A stretch of 64,000 nt of DNA from Dyadobacter sp. MSC1_007. Its GTDB lineage: Bacteria; Bacteroidota; Bacteroidia; Cytophagales; Spirosomataceae. The notes beneath the pieces were generated by a model. It did not search any database. It was given only the letters and a program-made list of their open reading frames with translations, and was not told the origin of the DNA. Of the stretch, positions 8,793 to 16,931 are shown piece after piece. Made by a program: the position numbers and the translations under genes. The stretch lies in assembly GCF_023667495.1 (NCBI RefSeq), contig NZ_JAMOZL010000006.1:124001-188000 (forward strand). The letters run 5' to 3'. Positions within the stretch are counted from its first letter, which is position 1; the number at the start of each line of letters is the position of its first letter.

Positions 8793-9146
8793 TTAGACCT
8801 GTGGAGCCCAATAAGTACAATGCCCGCCTGGCGATACGGGGCCGGTGAATAGCAGACAACCGCCGCATTCCTCGCCCTCTTTTGCAGGCACCCAAAGTTT
8901 GCAATTGTCGCACTGGCTGTCCGGCTGGGGCGATTGGCTGGTGTACCCCAGCGATTTTCGTTTCGCGACATCCGCCGGGTTCACTCCCGTAAGGTCACTG
9001 CAAGGTTCCTTGGAAGGCGATGCAGTTTTAGCGGTGACCGTTGCCTTTTGTTTTGCGCAATGCATAAGCAACGCACTCCCCGTGACAGTCAAGGCTGTCT
9101 TTAAGCTCTGGCGGAGAAATAACCTCCTGTTCGACGTTCCATTCAT
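8793..9146 (-). CDS. High-potential iron-sulfur protein (HiPIP) with Tat signal
   Basis: A 117-residue protein. The N-terminus NRRLFLRQSLKTALTVTG is a Tat signal, as expected for a cofactor-loaded periplasmic protein. The C-terminal part has the HiPIP cysteine layout: CDNC (79, 82), GGC (97) followed by LLFTGPVSPGG, and C110 in HCTYWAPQV, which would hold a [4Fe-4S] cluster; C94 is an extra cysteine. Its start overlaps the stop of the upstream dehydrogenase by 4 bp (ATGA), so translation is coupled. It is the natural candidate for electron acceptor of that dehydrogenase, which has no haem domain of its own. Confidence 0.87.
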   Translation of the reverse strand: MNGTSNRRLFLRQSLKTALTVTGSALLMHCAKQKATVTAKTASPSKEPCSDLTGVNPADVAKRKSLGYTSQSPQPDSQCDNCKLWVPAKEGEECGGCLLFTGPVSPGGHCTYWAPQV

Positions 9147-11263
9147 ATATTCAATGCCTTTTTAACTTCGGCTACTTGCTTGGATACAGCTTCGGAGCCT
9201 TGACTTTCCAGTTTTTGCAGATTTTTCGATACTGCCTTTTCAGGCGACGCTCTTTTATTGACCGATTTCTTAATTCCCTTACTAAGACCGGTGAGCCCCG
9301 TAACCACCCATTCCTTGTCGTGCGCAATCGCCGGATCGGCCATTAGTTCCAGTAAGTCGGCTATTTCACTTTCGCTGTTCCGTGATCCGGCCACATAAGC
9401 ATAATCTTCCCAAAACTTAATTTTTCCAGGTGTATTCGATTTGAAAAAACTGCCTTTGCTGAGCAGCCGGGCCATTTCCGGCGACGATCCCGCATTGGAG
9501 CTGAGTATTGAAAGCCTGTAAGACGCATTATCAGCGTGCTTTTCAATGCAACCTGCCAATGCAGCCAGAGACTCCTTATCTGCAAACTGGCCCACACTTA
9601 GGCTCGCCTGATAAGCGACCTGCGGGGAGGCATCGTTCATTAGCTTAATGAGTTCGGGTAAAAACGCAGGATATTTTTCGGCCAGTATCACAGCATGTTC
9701 GCGTACGCCAGAATGCACGTCTCCAAGCGCTTGTTTTACGAGCGGTTCATCCAATGCATTCAGCGCTTCGAGCGTGTAAATGGCGTGCAGGCGAGCGCGT
9801 GGGTCTTCATTTGCCGTTAATTTTTTGAGCTCGGGAACGGCCGATGCGTCCTGCTTTTCAACCAGCAACCGCTGCGCATTCAGGCGCCACCACTGGTTGG
9901 GATGCGCCAGAAGGGCGACAAGCTCAGATGTAGTTTTACTTTTCAAATCCGGAAATACAGGTTGCCTCGTGGTTCCTTCTTTTGGGAAAATACGCCAGAT
10001 ACGGCCATACTGCTCATCATTGGCAAAATCCATGTCTTTTTTAAGGTCGTCGGGGATCGAAACAGGCGTTTCGATGTGCTGCCGGTACATATCCACCACA
10101 TATAAATAGCCATCGGGGCCGGAAGTCAGGTTAGCAGGACGAAACCATGGATCGGTGGCGGCCAAAAATTCCCGGTCTTTTTCATCAGTTGCACGGCTGG
10201 CTGTGAATGCTGCCTGGCTGCTGGTAATTACGTCGCGATGAATTAGGTTACCCGCTACTTCTCCCGTGAAAATGGATCCCTGGAATGCTTTTGGAAAACC
10301 GTCGCCGCCATAGAACGTGCCGCCGGACGCGCCGGTGAAATGATCGCGGGCGTACTCGGTGAAGCCGGTTTTTAAAGAATCGTATTTAGCCTGACGACGG
10401 TCGCTGCGTTGTTGCCGCCAATAGGGGGTTGGCGATTTCTGGAACATTTCCAGCTCATGATCGGAAATGTTCACATCGCTTTTGAATGAAGGCAGGAAGT
10501 TGTGCCGGTGCAAGTACCGCCATGCAATAGGCGATTGCTGAATGTGGAGTGTGTTTTGTGTGTAAAACCGGTGTCCCCATTCATCCATCGCCAGCCCGAA
10601 TTGCCCGCTGCCGGACTCTACTTCGAACAGTTTTTTATCCAGCCTGAAACGAAAATTTCCACCCGCGACATTCAAAGGAGGAGCGTCGGGGCGCATGGGA
10701 GAGGTGATTGTTCCGGCCTGGCCGCTATTGTTCGCATAAATCCAGTTATCGATTCCATAACGCATGCTGGTGATCTGCGCTTCCGAGTTTTTGGCAAAAA
10801 AGCCTGTAAAAAGCACCTCACGGCTATCGGCTTTGAAATCGTCGTTGGTATCTTTCAGCAAAAGGATATCCGGTGCAGCACAAACAATGAGCCCGTCCTT
10901 CCACGGCAGCACACTGGTCGCGCTGGGTAATCCTTCGGCGAATACATAGGATTTGTCGGGTCGACCGTCCGCATTGGTGTCTTTCAAAAGCCTTATCCGT
11001 CCTTTAAAATGCCCGGGAACAGCGTCATACGGGTAATCACCCATTTCAATCACATAGGCATTGCCGTTCGTATCAAATACCAGATCGACGGGAGAGAGGA
11101 CGTCCGGTTCGGTGGCAAATGGTTCTATTGAAAATTCTTCCCGGAGCTGGAAGGTCTTCGCGGATTCGGCAGGAGATAATGCTTCCGTGTACCTTTTTTG
11201 AGCTTCGGAACAGGCAGAAGATAAAATAAAACCGGCTAATGCAATGGATTTCAGCTGCGTCAT
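9143..11263 (-). CDS. Beta-propeller membrane-bound dehydrogenase-like lipoprotein without cytochrome c domain
   Basis: A 706-residue lipoprotein: the signal ends in a lipobox (ILSSAC, Cys 18). The N-terminal two thirds is a PQQ-dependent-sugar-dehydrogenase-like propeller, with calcium-type turns such as KDTNADGRPDKSY and KDTNDDFKADS and the pattern LTSGPDGYLYVVDMYRQHIE. From about residue 430 come HEAT-like repeats (NEDPRARLHAIYTLEAL, DVHSGVREHAVILAEK, DASPQVAYQASLSVG). The long relatives of this family end in a CxxCH cytochrome c; here no CxxCH is present and a HiPIP gene is translationally coupled instead. First gene of the operon with HiPIP and amidohydrolase. Probably oxidises sugars or alcohols in the periplasm. 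Confidence 0.85.
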   Translation of the reverse strand: MTQLKSIALAGFILSSACSEAQKRYTEALSPAESAKTFQLREEFSIEPFATEPDVLSPVDLVFDTNGNAYVIEMGDYPYDAVPGHFKGRIRLLKDTNADGRPDKSYVFAEGLPSATSVLPWKDGLIVCAAPDILLLKDTNDDFKADSREVLFTGFFAKNSEAQITSMRYGIDNWIYANNSGQAGTITSPMRPDAPPLNVAGGNFRFRLDKKLFEVESGSGQFGLAMDEWGHRFYTQNTLHIQQSPIAWRYLHRHNFLPSFKSDVNISDHELEMFQKSPTPYWRQQRSDRRQAKYDSLKTGFTEYARDHFTGASGGTFYGGDGFPKAFQGSIFTGEVAGNLIHRDVITSSQAAFTASRATDEKDREFLAATDPWFRPANLTSGPDGYLYVVDMYRQHIETPVSIPDDLKKDMDFANDEQYGRIWRIFPKEGTTRQPVFPDLKSKTTSELVALLAHPNQWWRLNAQRLLVEKQDASAVPELKKLTANEDPRARLHAIYTLEALNALDEPLVKQALGDVHSGVREHAVILAEKYPAFLPELIKLMNDASPQVAYQASLSVGQFADKESLAALAGCIEKHADNASYRLSILSSNAGSSPEMARLLSKGSFFKSNTPGKIKFWEDYAYVAGSRNSESEIADLLELMADPAIAHDKEWVVTGLTGLSKGIKKSVNKRASPEKAVSKNLQKLESQGSEAVSKQVAEVKKALNI

Positions 11264-11461
11264 TACTCTGGATTTAGGATAGTCAATTCGTGTACGTACC
11301 CGAATGTCACCATCAATATAAGAAGCTGCCGGGTTGTGAGCAAATCTATCAGAAAGTTTACGAAAATTTATGATTTTGGTTTACAAAAATAAATATCTCA
11401 AAGCTTGCTTTAAAGTAGTATTTCCAGTTACAAAGCCAGTATATTCAATAAACAGCTTCTT

Positions 11462-12382
11462 ATGAAATCATTTCCATTGCTAGTTTTCGTTTGCGTATTC
11501 CTGGCGTCCGTTCACCTTGCGTGGACGCCTGCGGAAGAATTCCCGGCAGAAATTGTTCGTTTCCAGCCGTATAAAGGTAATCCGTTGTTCAAAGGAACGG
11601 GTGACGTTAAAACATGGGATGAGAAGATCCGGGAGCGCGGCTATATCCTTTTTGAGAATGGCAAATACTATATGTGGTATACCGGCTACACCAAAAGTAC
11701 CGGTGAGCAGATGAAATACCTTGGCCTCGCCACCTCGGACGATGGTCTGACCTGGACGCGCCACGCTAAAAACCCCATTCACAAATCATTATGGGTGGAA
11801 GATATGTGCGTGCTCAAAGATGGCGCTACCTATTATATGTTTGCCGAAAGCAAAGATGACATTGCGCATTTGCTGACGTCGTCGGACCGTATCAGCTGGA
11901 AGGATGAGGGACCGATCGACATCAGGCTGAAAAATGGCAGTCCGATTAGCAAAGGGCCGTATGGTACACCTTCTATTTGGAAGGAGAAAGGCATTTGGTA
12001 CCTGTTTTACGAGCGGAACGACGCAGCTGTCTGGCTTGCAACCAGTAAGGACCTGAAAGTTTTTACCAATGTTCAGGACGAACCCGTGCTCCAATGCGGA
12101 CCGGAAAAATACGATCAGTTCGCAGTCGCGATGAACAAGATCATTCAATATAAAGGACTTTATTACGCCTATTACCACGCTTCCGCTTTCAAGGATTGGC
12201 GCGAATGGTCGATGAACGTGGCGGTTTCGAAAGATTTGGTCCATTGGAAAAAATACCCTGGCAACCCGATCATCGGTGATGACACGTCCAGCGGCTTCCC
12301 GGTTTTCGACGGAAAACAATACAGGTTTTACACCATGCACCCCGACGTGAGGTTGTACTTTCCGGAAATAAAAAAGAAATAG
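11462..12382 (+). CDS. Secreted five-bladed propeller glycosidase-like protein (GH43/GH130-like)
   Basis: A 306-residue protein with a Sec signal (to about HLAWTPA). The body repeats the glycosidase beta-propeller pattern: FENGKYYMWYTGYTKS, LGLATSDDGLTWTRH, LKDGATYYMFAESKD, WKEKGIWYLFYERNDAAVW, VAVSKDLVHWKKYPGNP. Acidic residues placed in VEDMCVL and YERND could be catalytic. The family acts on beta- or alpha-linked glycans by hydrolysis or phosphorolysis; which of the related families it belongs to cannot be settled by eye. It stands alone and ends at a strong terminator. Confidence 0.75.
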   Translation: MKSFPLLVFVCVFLASVHLAWTPAEEFPAEIVRFQPYKGNPLFKGTGDVKTWDEKIRERGYILFENGKYYMWYTGYTKSTGEQMKYLGLATSDDGLTWTRHAKNPIHKSLWVEDMCVLKDGATYYMFAESKDDIAHLLTSSDRISWKDEGPIDIRLKNGSPISKGPYGTPSIWKEKGIWYLFYERNDAAVWLATSKDLKVFTNVQDEPVLQCGPEKYDQFAVAMNKIIQYKGLYYAYYHASAFKDWREWSMNVAVSKDLVHWKKYPGNPIIGDDTSSGFPVFDGKQYRFYTMHPDVRLYFPEIKKK

Positions 12383-12399
12383 CACTATGCTCAGCATTC

Positions 12400-12437
12400 A
12401 AAAACATCGCAGTCGGGTTATGGCTGCGATGTTTTTT
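12400..12437 (+). terminator. Rho-independent terminator
   Basis: The stem AAAACATCGCAG and CTGCGATGTTTT with a 10-11 base loop is followed by a run of T. It lies 18 bp after the stop of the propeller glycosidase. Confidence 0.9.
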
Positions 12438-12529
12438 TATATAAAAAATGGACCCCATGCCACGCTGAACATGACAGTTAGTGTCTTTGTATTTGAAATG
12501 AATCCACAAGCATCAAACTGATCTCCGGC

Positions 12530-13186
12530 ATGAAGAAAATGATCCTGTTGTTTGCGTTGCTTTTGCTCGCCTGGCTGCAATATTCCTGCTCGGAAAAGCA
12601 CGTCGCGAAGCACGACAAAGTGCCCGTCAAGCTGAATATAGATTCTGTGAAAGCAGCTCTTGCGTACCGTTTCTATGTGTCGGAAGCTTACAGGCACATT
12701 GGCAAGGATTCGGTGAACCTGTTCGAAGTGGATACTGTCCTCAGGATATTTCAGCGAGGTGTTTTCTTGCAAATCCGCGTTAGCGAAGGCTATGTCAATT
12801 TTTGGAGCGGCAAGCCGATTCCCAACACCGAAATGCCCGGCAATGCGCTCACCTTCGGTCTGAACGTCAGGATAGAGCAGCCCACGGGCCTCGAGGTGCA
12901 CTGGGATGAACAGAAAGGCACTGTAGTGGTGGAATCCAAGCGTACGGGATACTATCTGCCGATGGTTATCCCAGGGAAAACAGGTTATCTCGATCCGGAA
13001 AGTTTCCGCATGTACAGGTCATACCCGGAAGCCCGGGACGCGGTTATTAAGCCCAGCATGAAGTTTATCTACGAAGATCAGGACCCGAAACTGGGTAAGG
13101 TCACTTATAAAGTTACCCTCAAACCTGCATACGAATATTACCGCGATCCCAATCAGCAGGTGTACGCTAAATTTGTTGTCTTCTAA
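12530..13186 (+). CDS. Lipoprotein of unknown function, first of a tandem paralogous pair
   Basis: A 218-residue lipoprotein (lipobox LQYSC, Cys about 20). It shares its whole layout with the next gene: IPNTEMPGNALTF, a LEVHWDEQKGT segment, GYLDPESF and the ending KFIYEDQDPKLGKVTYK followed by YEYYRDPNQQ. No known domain is recognised. The gap to the paralogue is 12 bp, so the two are probably one transcript. The mature protein is expected on the periplasmic or outer face of a membrane. Confidence 0.7.
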   Translation: MKKMILLFALLLLAWLQYSCSEKHVAKHDKVPVKLNIDSVKAALAYRFYVSEAYRHIGKDSVNLFEVDTVLRIFQRGVFLQIRVSEGYVNFWSGKPIPNTEMPGNALTFGLNVRIEQPTGLEVHWDEQKGTVVVESKRTGYYLPMVIPGKTGYLDPESFRMYRSYPEARDAVIKPSMKFIYEDQDPKLGKVTYKVTLKPAYEYYRDPNQQVYAKFVVF

Positions 13187-13198
13187 ATCAAACACTTC

Positions 13199-13867
13199 AT
13201 GAAAAAACTTATTCTTTTTGCCAGTCTCGTATTGTTGGCTGCATTGCAATTTGGATGCAGCCAAAAAGAAGTTGGGAAGCAGGATACCGCTGAGCCAGTT
13301 AAGCTGAACCGCGATACAGTGTCGATACTGCTTAGAGGCACGTCGTTTTATGTGACGGAGGCCTGGCGAATAGCGGGGAAAGATTCGGTGGACATGTTTA
13401 AGGAAGATACTTTACTAAGGGAATATGCCAATGCAGCGTATCTCAACTTCTTTATAAGCAAGGGGAAGGGACATCTGATGTTTCATGGTGGACATCCCAT
13501 TCCGAATACAGTAATGCCCGGCAATGCGTTGACGTTCAGTCTGAACATCCGAATTTACCTTCCTATGCAAATGGAACTGAAATGGGACGATGAAAAAGGG
13601 ACGCTCTGGGTAGAGAGCTATGGAATCACCAGCTACTTGCCGATGATCGTGCCAGCCAAAAAAGGCTATCTTGACCCGGCGAGTTTCCTGTTATATTGGA
13701 GTATGGACGAAGCGAAAAATGCGGTCATTAAGCCTAGTATAAAGTTTATTTATGAAAATGACGACCCAAAACTTGGCAAGGTCACATATAAAGTCACCCT
13801 GAAACCCATGTACGAATATTACAGGGCACCTAATCAGCAAGGCAACGCCAATTTTGTGGTATTTTGA
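13199..13867 (+). CDS. Lipoprotein of unknown function, second of the tandem pair
   Basis: A 222-residue lipoprotein (lipobox LQFGC). It matches the preceding protein along its length, for example HPIPNTVMPGNALTF, YLPMIVPAKKGYLDP and FIYENDDPKLGKVTYKVTL, so the pair arose by local duplication. The central beta-rich segments differ more than the ends. The following lipoprotein gene starts 26 bp downstream and may be in the same operon. Function unknown. Confidence 0.7.
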   Translation: MKKLILFASLVLLAALQFGCSQKEVGKQDTAEPVKLNRDTVSILLRGTSFYVTEAWRIAGKDSVDMFKEDTLLREYANAAYLNFFISKGKGHLMFHGGHPIPNTVMPGNALTFSLNIRIYLPMQMELKWDDEKGTLWVESYGITSYLPMIVPAKKGYLDPASFLLYWSMDEAKNAVIKPSIKFIYENDDPKLGKVTYKVTLKPMYEYYRAPNQQGNANFVVF

Positions 13868-13893
13868 TTCCGATTTGAAGTACAGCACCTCTC

Positions 13894-14844
13894 ATGAAAA
13901 CCCACTCTCTCTTTATCATTCTATCCGCATTCATTTATTCCTGCAACGGGTTGAATGACGAAAGGCCGGTGGACCCGGTGCCCGAAATTCCCGTCGCGAC
14001 GGTGAACACGGTGAAAACGAAATTCCCGGATGCCGAGGAGCTGGTATTCAAGCCGATACTGGAAAGCAGAATATGGGAGGTAAAGCTGAAATCTGCTCAG
14101 CATCGGTACACGTCACTGGTTGATTTCGGGAAAATGTGGGATACGTTCAAAGCCATTCCCGACAGCATGCCAACGGTACTCGACAGGTCGCTTGGTAAGT
14201 CTAAGTTTGCAGGAGGTGCACTCAGTTCATATTCGATAGGCACGTCGGCATACGGGAGTAAACTTTACCGGCTGGTTTACGGCTTTCAGGGCAGCAATTA
14301 TTCACTGGAATGGTCGGATTACAATGTCGCTTCACAACTAGGAAATGTCATACTCGACCCGTCGCTTTACAGGATCACGACTTTCGATATCCGGGATATT
14401 CCATTGGTTATCAAGGATTTCATCAATGCGCGTTCACAGTTTACGTTTGTCAGCGCGCAAACCTGGGTTCGGCTGGATTATTCCAAAATGTATTATGTCC
14501 AGGTCAAAATCCGAAAATCTGCGGGCAGGGTTGACGATGGCGGGCTGATATTCGATGCAGAGGGAAAGATACGCTGGTTTGGCGATGGCTTTACCCAGCC
14601 GGGTGTCCCAACTGTAAGCTCTAATCTGGACCCTATTCCCGAAAAAATACAGCAGCACATCACTAACTCTCCTGAACTAGCCGGATTTGAATACCAGAAT
14701 AAAATAGTAAATGAGCTCGATGGGCAAAAAAGCTATTACCTGAAAATGCGGTACGAAAACAAGGGCAAGACCGAAATGTGCGAGATGTACTTTGGCCATG
14801 ACGCTAACTTGCTGAGTAAAAGATATTTTGTGGTATTGCAATAA
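13894..14844 (+). CDS. PepSY-like lipoprotein
   Basis: A 316-residue lipoprotein (lipobox FIYSC, Cys about 17). The mature part opens with VNTVKTKFPDAEELVFKPI, WEVKLKSAQHRYTSLVDF, the pattern of the Bacteroidota PepSY-like/beta-lactamase-inhibitor-like fold, and has a second similar half (FINARSQFTFVSAQTWVRL, YYVQVKIRKSAG, LIFDAEGKIRWFGDG). It sits between the paralogous lipoproteins and the ECF sigma gene, all on the plus strand. Role unknown; perhaps an envelope sensor or inhibitor. Confidence 0.6.
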   Translation: MKTHSLFIILSAFIYSCNGLNDERPVDPVPEIPVATVNTVKTKFPDAEELVFKPILESRIWEVKLKSAQHRYTSLVDFGKMWDTFKAIPDSMPTVLDRSLGKSKFAGGALSSYSIGTSAYGSKLYRLVYGFQGSNYSLEWSDYNVASQLGNVILDPSLYRITTFDIRDIPLVIKDFINARSQFTFVSAQTWVRLDYSKMYYVQVKIRKSAGRVDDGGLIFDAEGKIRWFGDGFTQPGVPTVSSNLDPIPEKIQQHITNSPELAGFEYQNKIVNELDGQKSYYLKMRYENKGKTEMCEMYFGHDANLLSKRYFVVLQ

Positions 14845-14893
14845 AAAATGGTCTTAAATTAATAGTGTAGTTCCTGAACCCGTCAACGTTCTG

Positions 14894-15478
14894 ATGAAAT
14901 TTTTCCTCTCAAAAAAATACAGTAGCGTCGCCAGCCTGGTGAAAGCCTGCCAACAGCAGGACCCTCGGGCGCAGACGGTATTTTATGAGCGGTACAAGTC
15001 GAGAATGACGGGAATTTGCAGGCGATATGCCAAAACAGTGGCTGAGGCTGATGATATATTTCAGGATGCTTTTGTAAAGATATTCAACAGCATTGGTGAT
15101 TTGAAAGACCCCGATGCGGTGGATGGCTGGGTGAAGGTGACTGTAGTCAGGACGGCGATCAATTACTACCACCGGACCACCAGGGAGCAGGAACTGCATG
15201 ACTCGCTCGATGGTATGGACATTCAGCTGGAATCTGATGACTATGCCAAACTGATGGACCAGATGAATGTACACGACTTGCTGGAAATGATCAACGCGCT
15301 GCCCGATAAATACAGGACGGTGATTAACCTTCATTTGATTGATGGCTATACACACACCGAAATTGGGGAAATGCTTTCGATTTCCGATGCTACCTCCCGC
15401 TCCCAGTTTATGAGGGGACGGAACCTGCTTTTAAAAAAATTGGAATTAAAAGGAATAGTACATCATGAAAACTTCTGA
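14894..15478 (+). CDS. ECF RNA polymerase sigma factor
   Basis: A 194-residue sigma-70 family protein with regions 2 and 4 only. Region 2 is seen in YAKTVAEADDIFQDAFVKIF and DGWVKVTVVRTAINYYHR; region 4 in LPDKYRTVINLHLIDGYTH and TEIGEMLSISDATSRSQ followed by FMRGRNLLLKKL. The stop overlaps the start of the downstream membrane protein by 14 bp, which is the usual arrangement for a sigma factor and its membrane partner. It starts at the ATG at 14894. Confidence 0.93.
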   Translation: MKFFLSKKYSSVASLVKACQQQDPRAQTVFYERYKSRMTGICRRYAKTVAEADDIFQDAFVKIFNSIGDLKDPDAVDGWVKVTVVRTAINYYHRTTREQELHDSLDGMDIQLESDDYAKLMDQMNVHDLLEMINALPDKYRTVINLHLIDGYTHTEIGEMLSISDATSRSQFMRGRNLLLKKLELKGIVHHENF

Positions 15479-16760
15479 GGACAATCTGAACGAGGCATTA
15501 CGCGCCGTCCTCAAACGCAAGTTTGATGACTATGAAGCGCTACCAGACCCGTCGGCTTACGCAAAAATTCGTGCGCGATTGAAACCCGTGAGGCGCTGGC
15601 GGTACTTCTGGCTTTCATGGCCGGCATTGATATTAGGCATCATAGCGATTGGTACAAAGGAATATCTTGACGCCAGGAAAGACGGAAAGGGTATTTCTCA
15701 AATAAATCAGAGAGCGGTTGAAATCAAAACGGAACGGCTTTCGCGGGCTACCGTCTTGGCACCGCGATCAGGCACGACCAAGGCTACTTCCGTCGAAAAA
15801 ACGTTTCCTAAGCCGTTAGTAGCAACAGTTGCGGTAAATCAAAAAACCAACAGCTTTGATAATGCAAAAAAATATGCTGTTGTAAATGCGCGAACCGACG
15901 AAAAGGCACCTGCTGCTCAATTACCAACAAAAATTCGAGAGCTGTCTGCATTGCCAGGCGAGCGACTGGCAGCTGTCAATGGATATGATAAAGTGCCACC
16001 GGCGAGTGACACGGAAGAGGATTTTACTGACGATGCGGGCCGGGAGGTGCCTTTGGAACCACTGGACCACATTATTTTCGAAGAGCTGGATGTGAACATA
16101 GTACAACGAACGGTAAGCACGCCACCCAAGCCGGAACTGAAACGCGAGATAACCGTTAATCCATCGAAAATAACGTGGCTGGCAAACGCAGCCGTGCTGC
16201 ATACGTATCAGATCCTTACTGTCCCTTCATCGGCGGCCAGGGATTTTCAGAATTTTAGCTTTCCATCGGTTTTTGCATTAAAATCAATGGGATATAAATT
16301 GAGTGCAGGTATCGAGAAAAAAGGCTTGCAATTGCAACTGCATTACAGCGGTTTCAGACAAACATATTCCTACGAGGTAGCCAACGACAGTTACCTTGTG
16401 AAGCCCGACGAGAATGGCAACTACAAAACATACCGCCAGGGCGACAGGATCAATGAGGATACCAAATACAGTCTGTTGGGCATTGGAATCAACAAAACAA
16501 TGCGGTGGGGACGCTCACCTTACAGCAGGTTCTATGCGACGGCGGGATTGGAATATTCCTACGCACTGACAGGCAACAAAAGCTTAGGCTGGCTGAACCT
16601 GGGTATAGGTAAGCAAATAGCGGTAACCCGCAAGAGTGCGCTGCATATCGGGCCATATGCCGAGTTCAGCCCGATGAAAATCTCCGGTATCGGAAACCCG
16701 TTCTTCTATCAGCCATACCGGGTGGGAATCTCGATGGGGCTGCGCTTCGTGCGTCCCTGA
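15465..16760 (+). CDS. Membrane protein paired with the ECF sigma factor, possible anti-sigma
   Basis: A 431-residue protein. Residues 1-45 are charged and probably cytoplasmic (NLNEALRAVLKRKFDDYEAL), followed by one membrane segment (FWLSWPALILGIIAIGTKEY, about 48-67). A long low-complexity linker then leads to a C-terminal half of alternating strands ending in FRPxx-type aromatic residues (YRVGISMGLRFVRP), like an outer-membrane barrel domain of the porin/OmpA-like family. Translational coupling to the sigma gene suggests that the N-terminal tail binds it. The role as anti-sigma is inferred from position. Confidence 0.55.
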   Translation: MKTSEDNLNEALRAVLKRKFDDYEALPDPSAYAKIRARLKPVRRWRYFWLSWPALILGIIAIGTKEYLDARKDGKGISQINQRAVEIKTERLSRATVLAPRSGTTKATSVEKTFPKPLVATVAVNQKTNSFDNAKKYAVVNARTDEKAPAAQLPTKIRELSALPGERLAAVNGYDKVPPASDTEEDFTDDAGREVPLEPLDHIIFEELDVNIVQRTVSTPPKPELKREITVNPSKITWLANAAVLHTYQILTVPSSAARDFQNFSFPSVFALKSMGYKLSAGIEKKGLQLQLHYSGFRQTYSYEVANDSYLVKPDENGNYKTYRQGDRINEDTKYSLLGIGINKTMRWGRSPYSRFYATAGLEYSYALTGNKSLGWLNLGIGKQIAVTRKSALHIGPYAEFSPMKISGIGNPFFYQPYRVGISMGLRFVRP

Positions 16761-16787
16761 CAGGTAAGTGTATAATCCTCACACGGT

Positions 16788-16832
16788 AAGTGTCGGATTG
16801 GCAAGTCGTTGATTTGCCGGTCCGACACTTTT
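16788..16832 (+). terminator. Rho-independent terminator
   Basis: A long stem, AAGTGTCGGA then TGGCAA against TTTGCCGG then TCCGACACTT, with an 8-base loop, is followed by TTTTAATTT. It closes the sigma/membrane protein operon. Confidence 0.85.
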
Positions 16833-16877
16833 AATTTGTATCATGCTGTTTTGTTCAAAGTAAAAATTAACTACATT

Positions 16878-16895
16878 TACGGGCACGTGCCCGTA
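16878..16895. promoter_or_regulatory. Perfect 18-bp palindrome, LacI-type operator candidate
   Basis: TACGGGCACGTGCCCGTA reads the same on both strands and has a central CG, as LacI-family operators do. It lies 36 bp upstream of the Gfo/Idh/MocA start at 16932. No LacI-family gene is present in the window, so the regulator is unknown. Confidence 0.5.
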
Positions 16896-16931
16896 ATCAT
16901 TAAAAACTGATTCTAAACCCATTCTGAAAAT

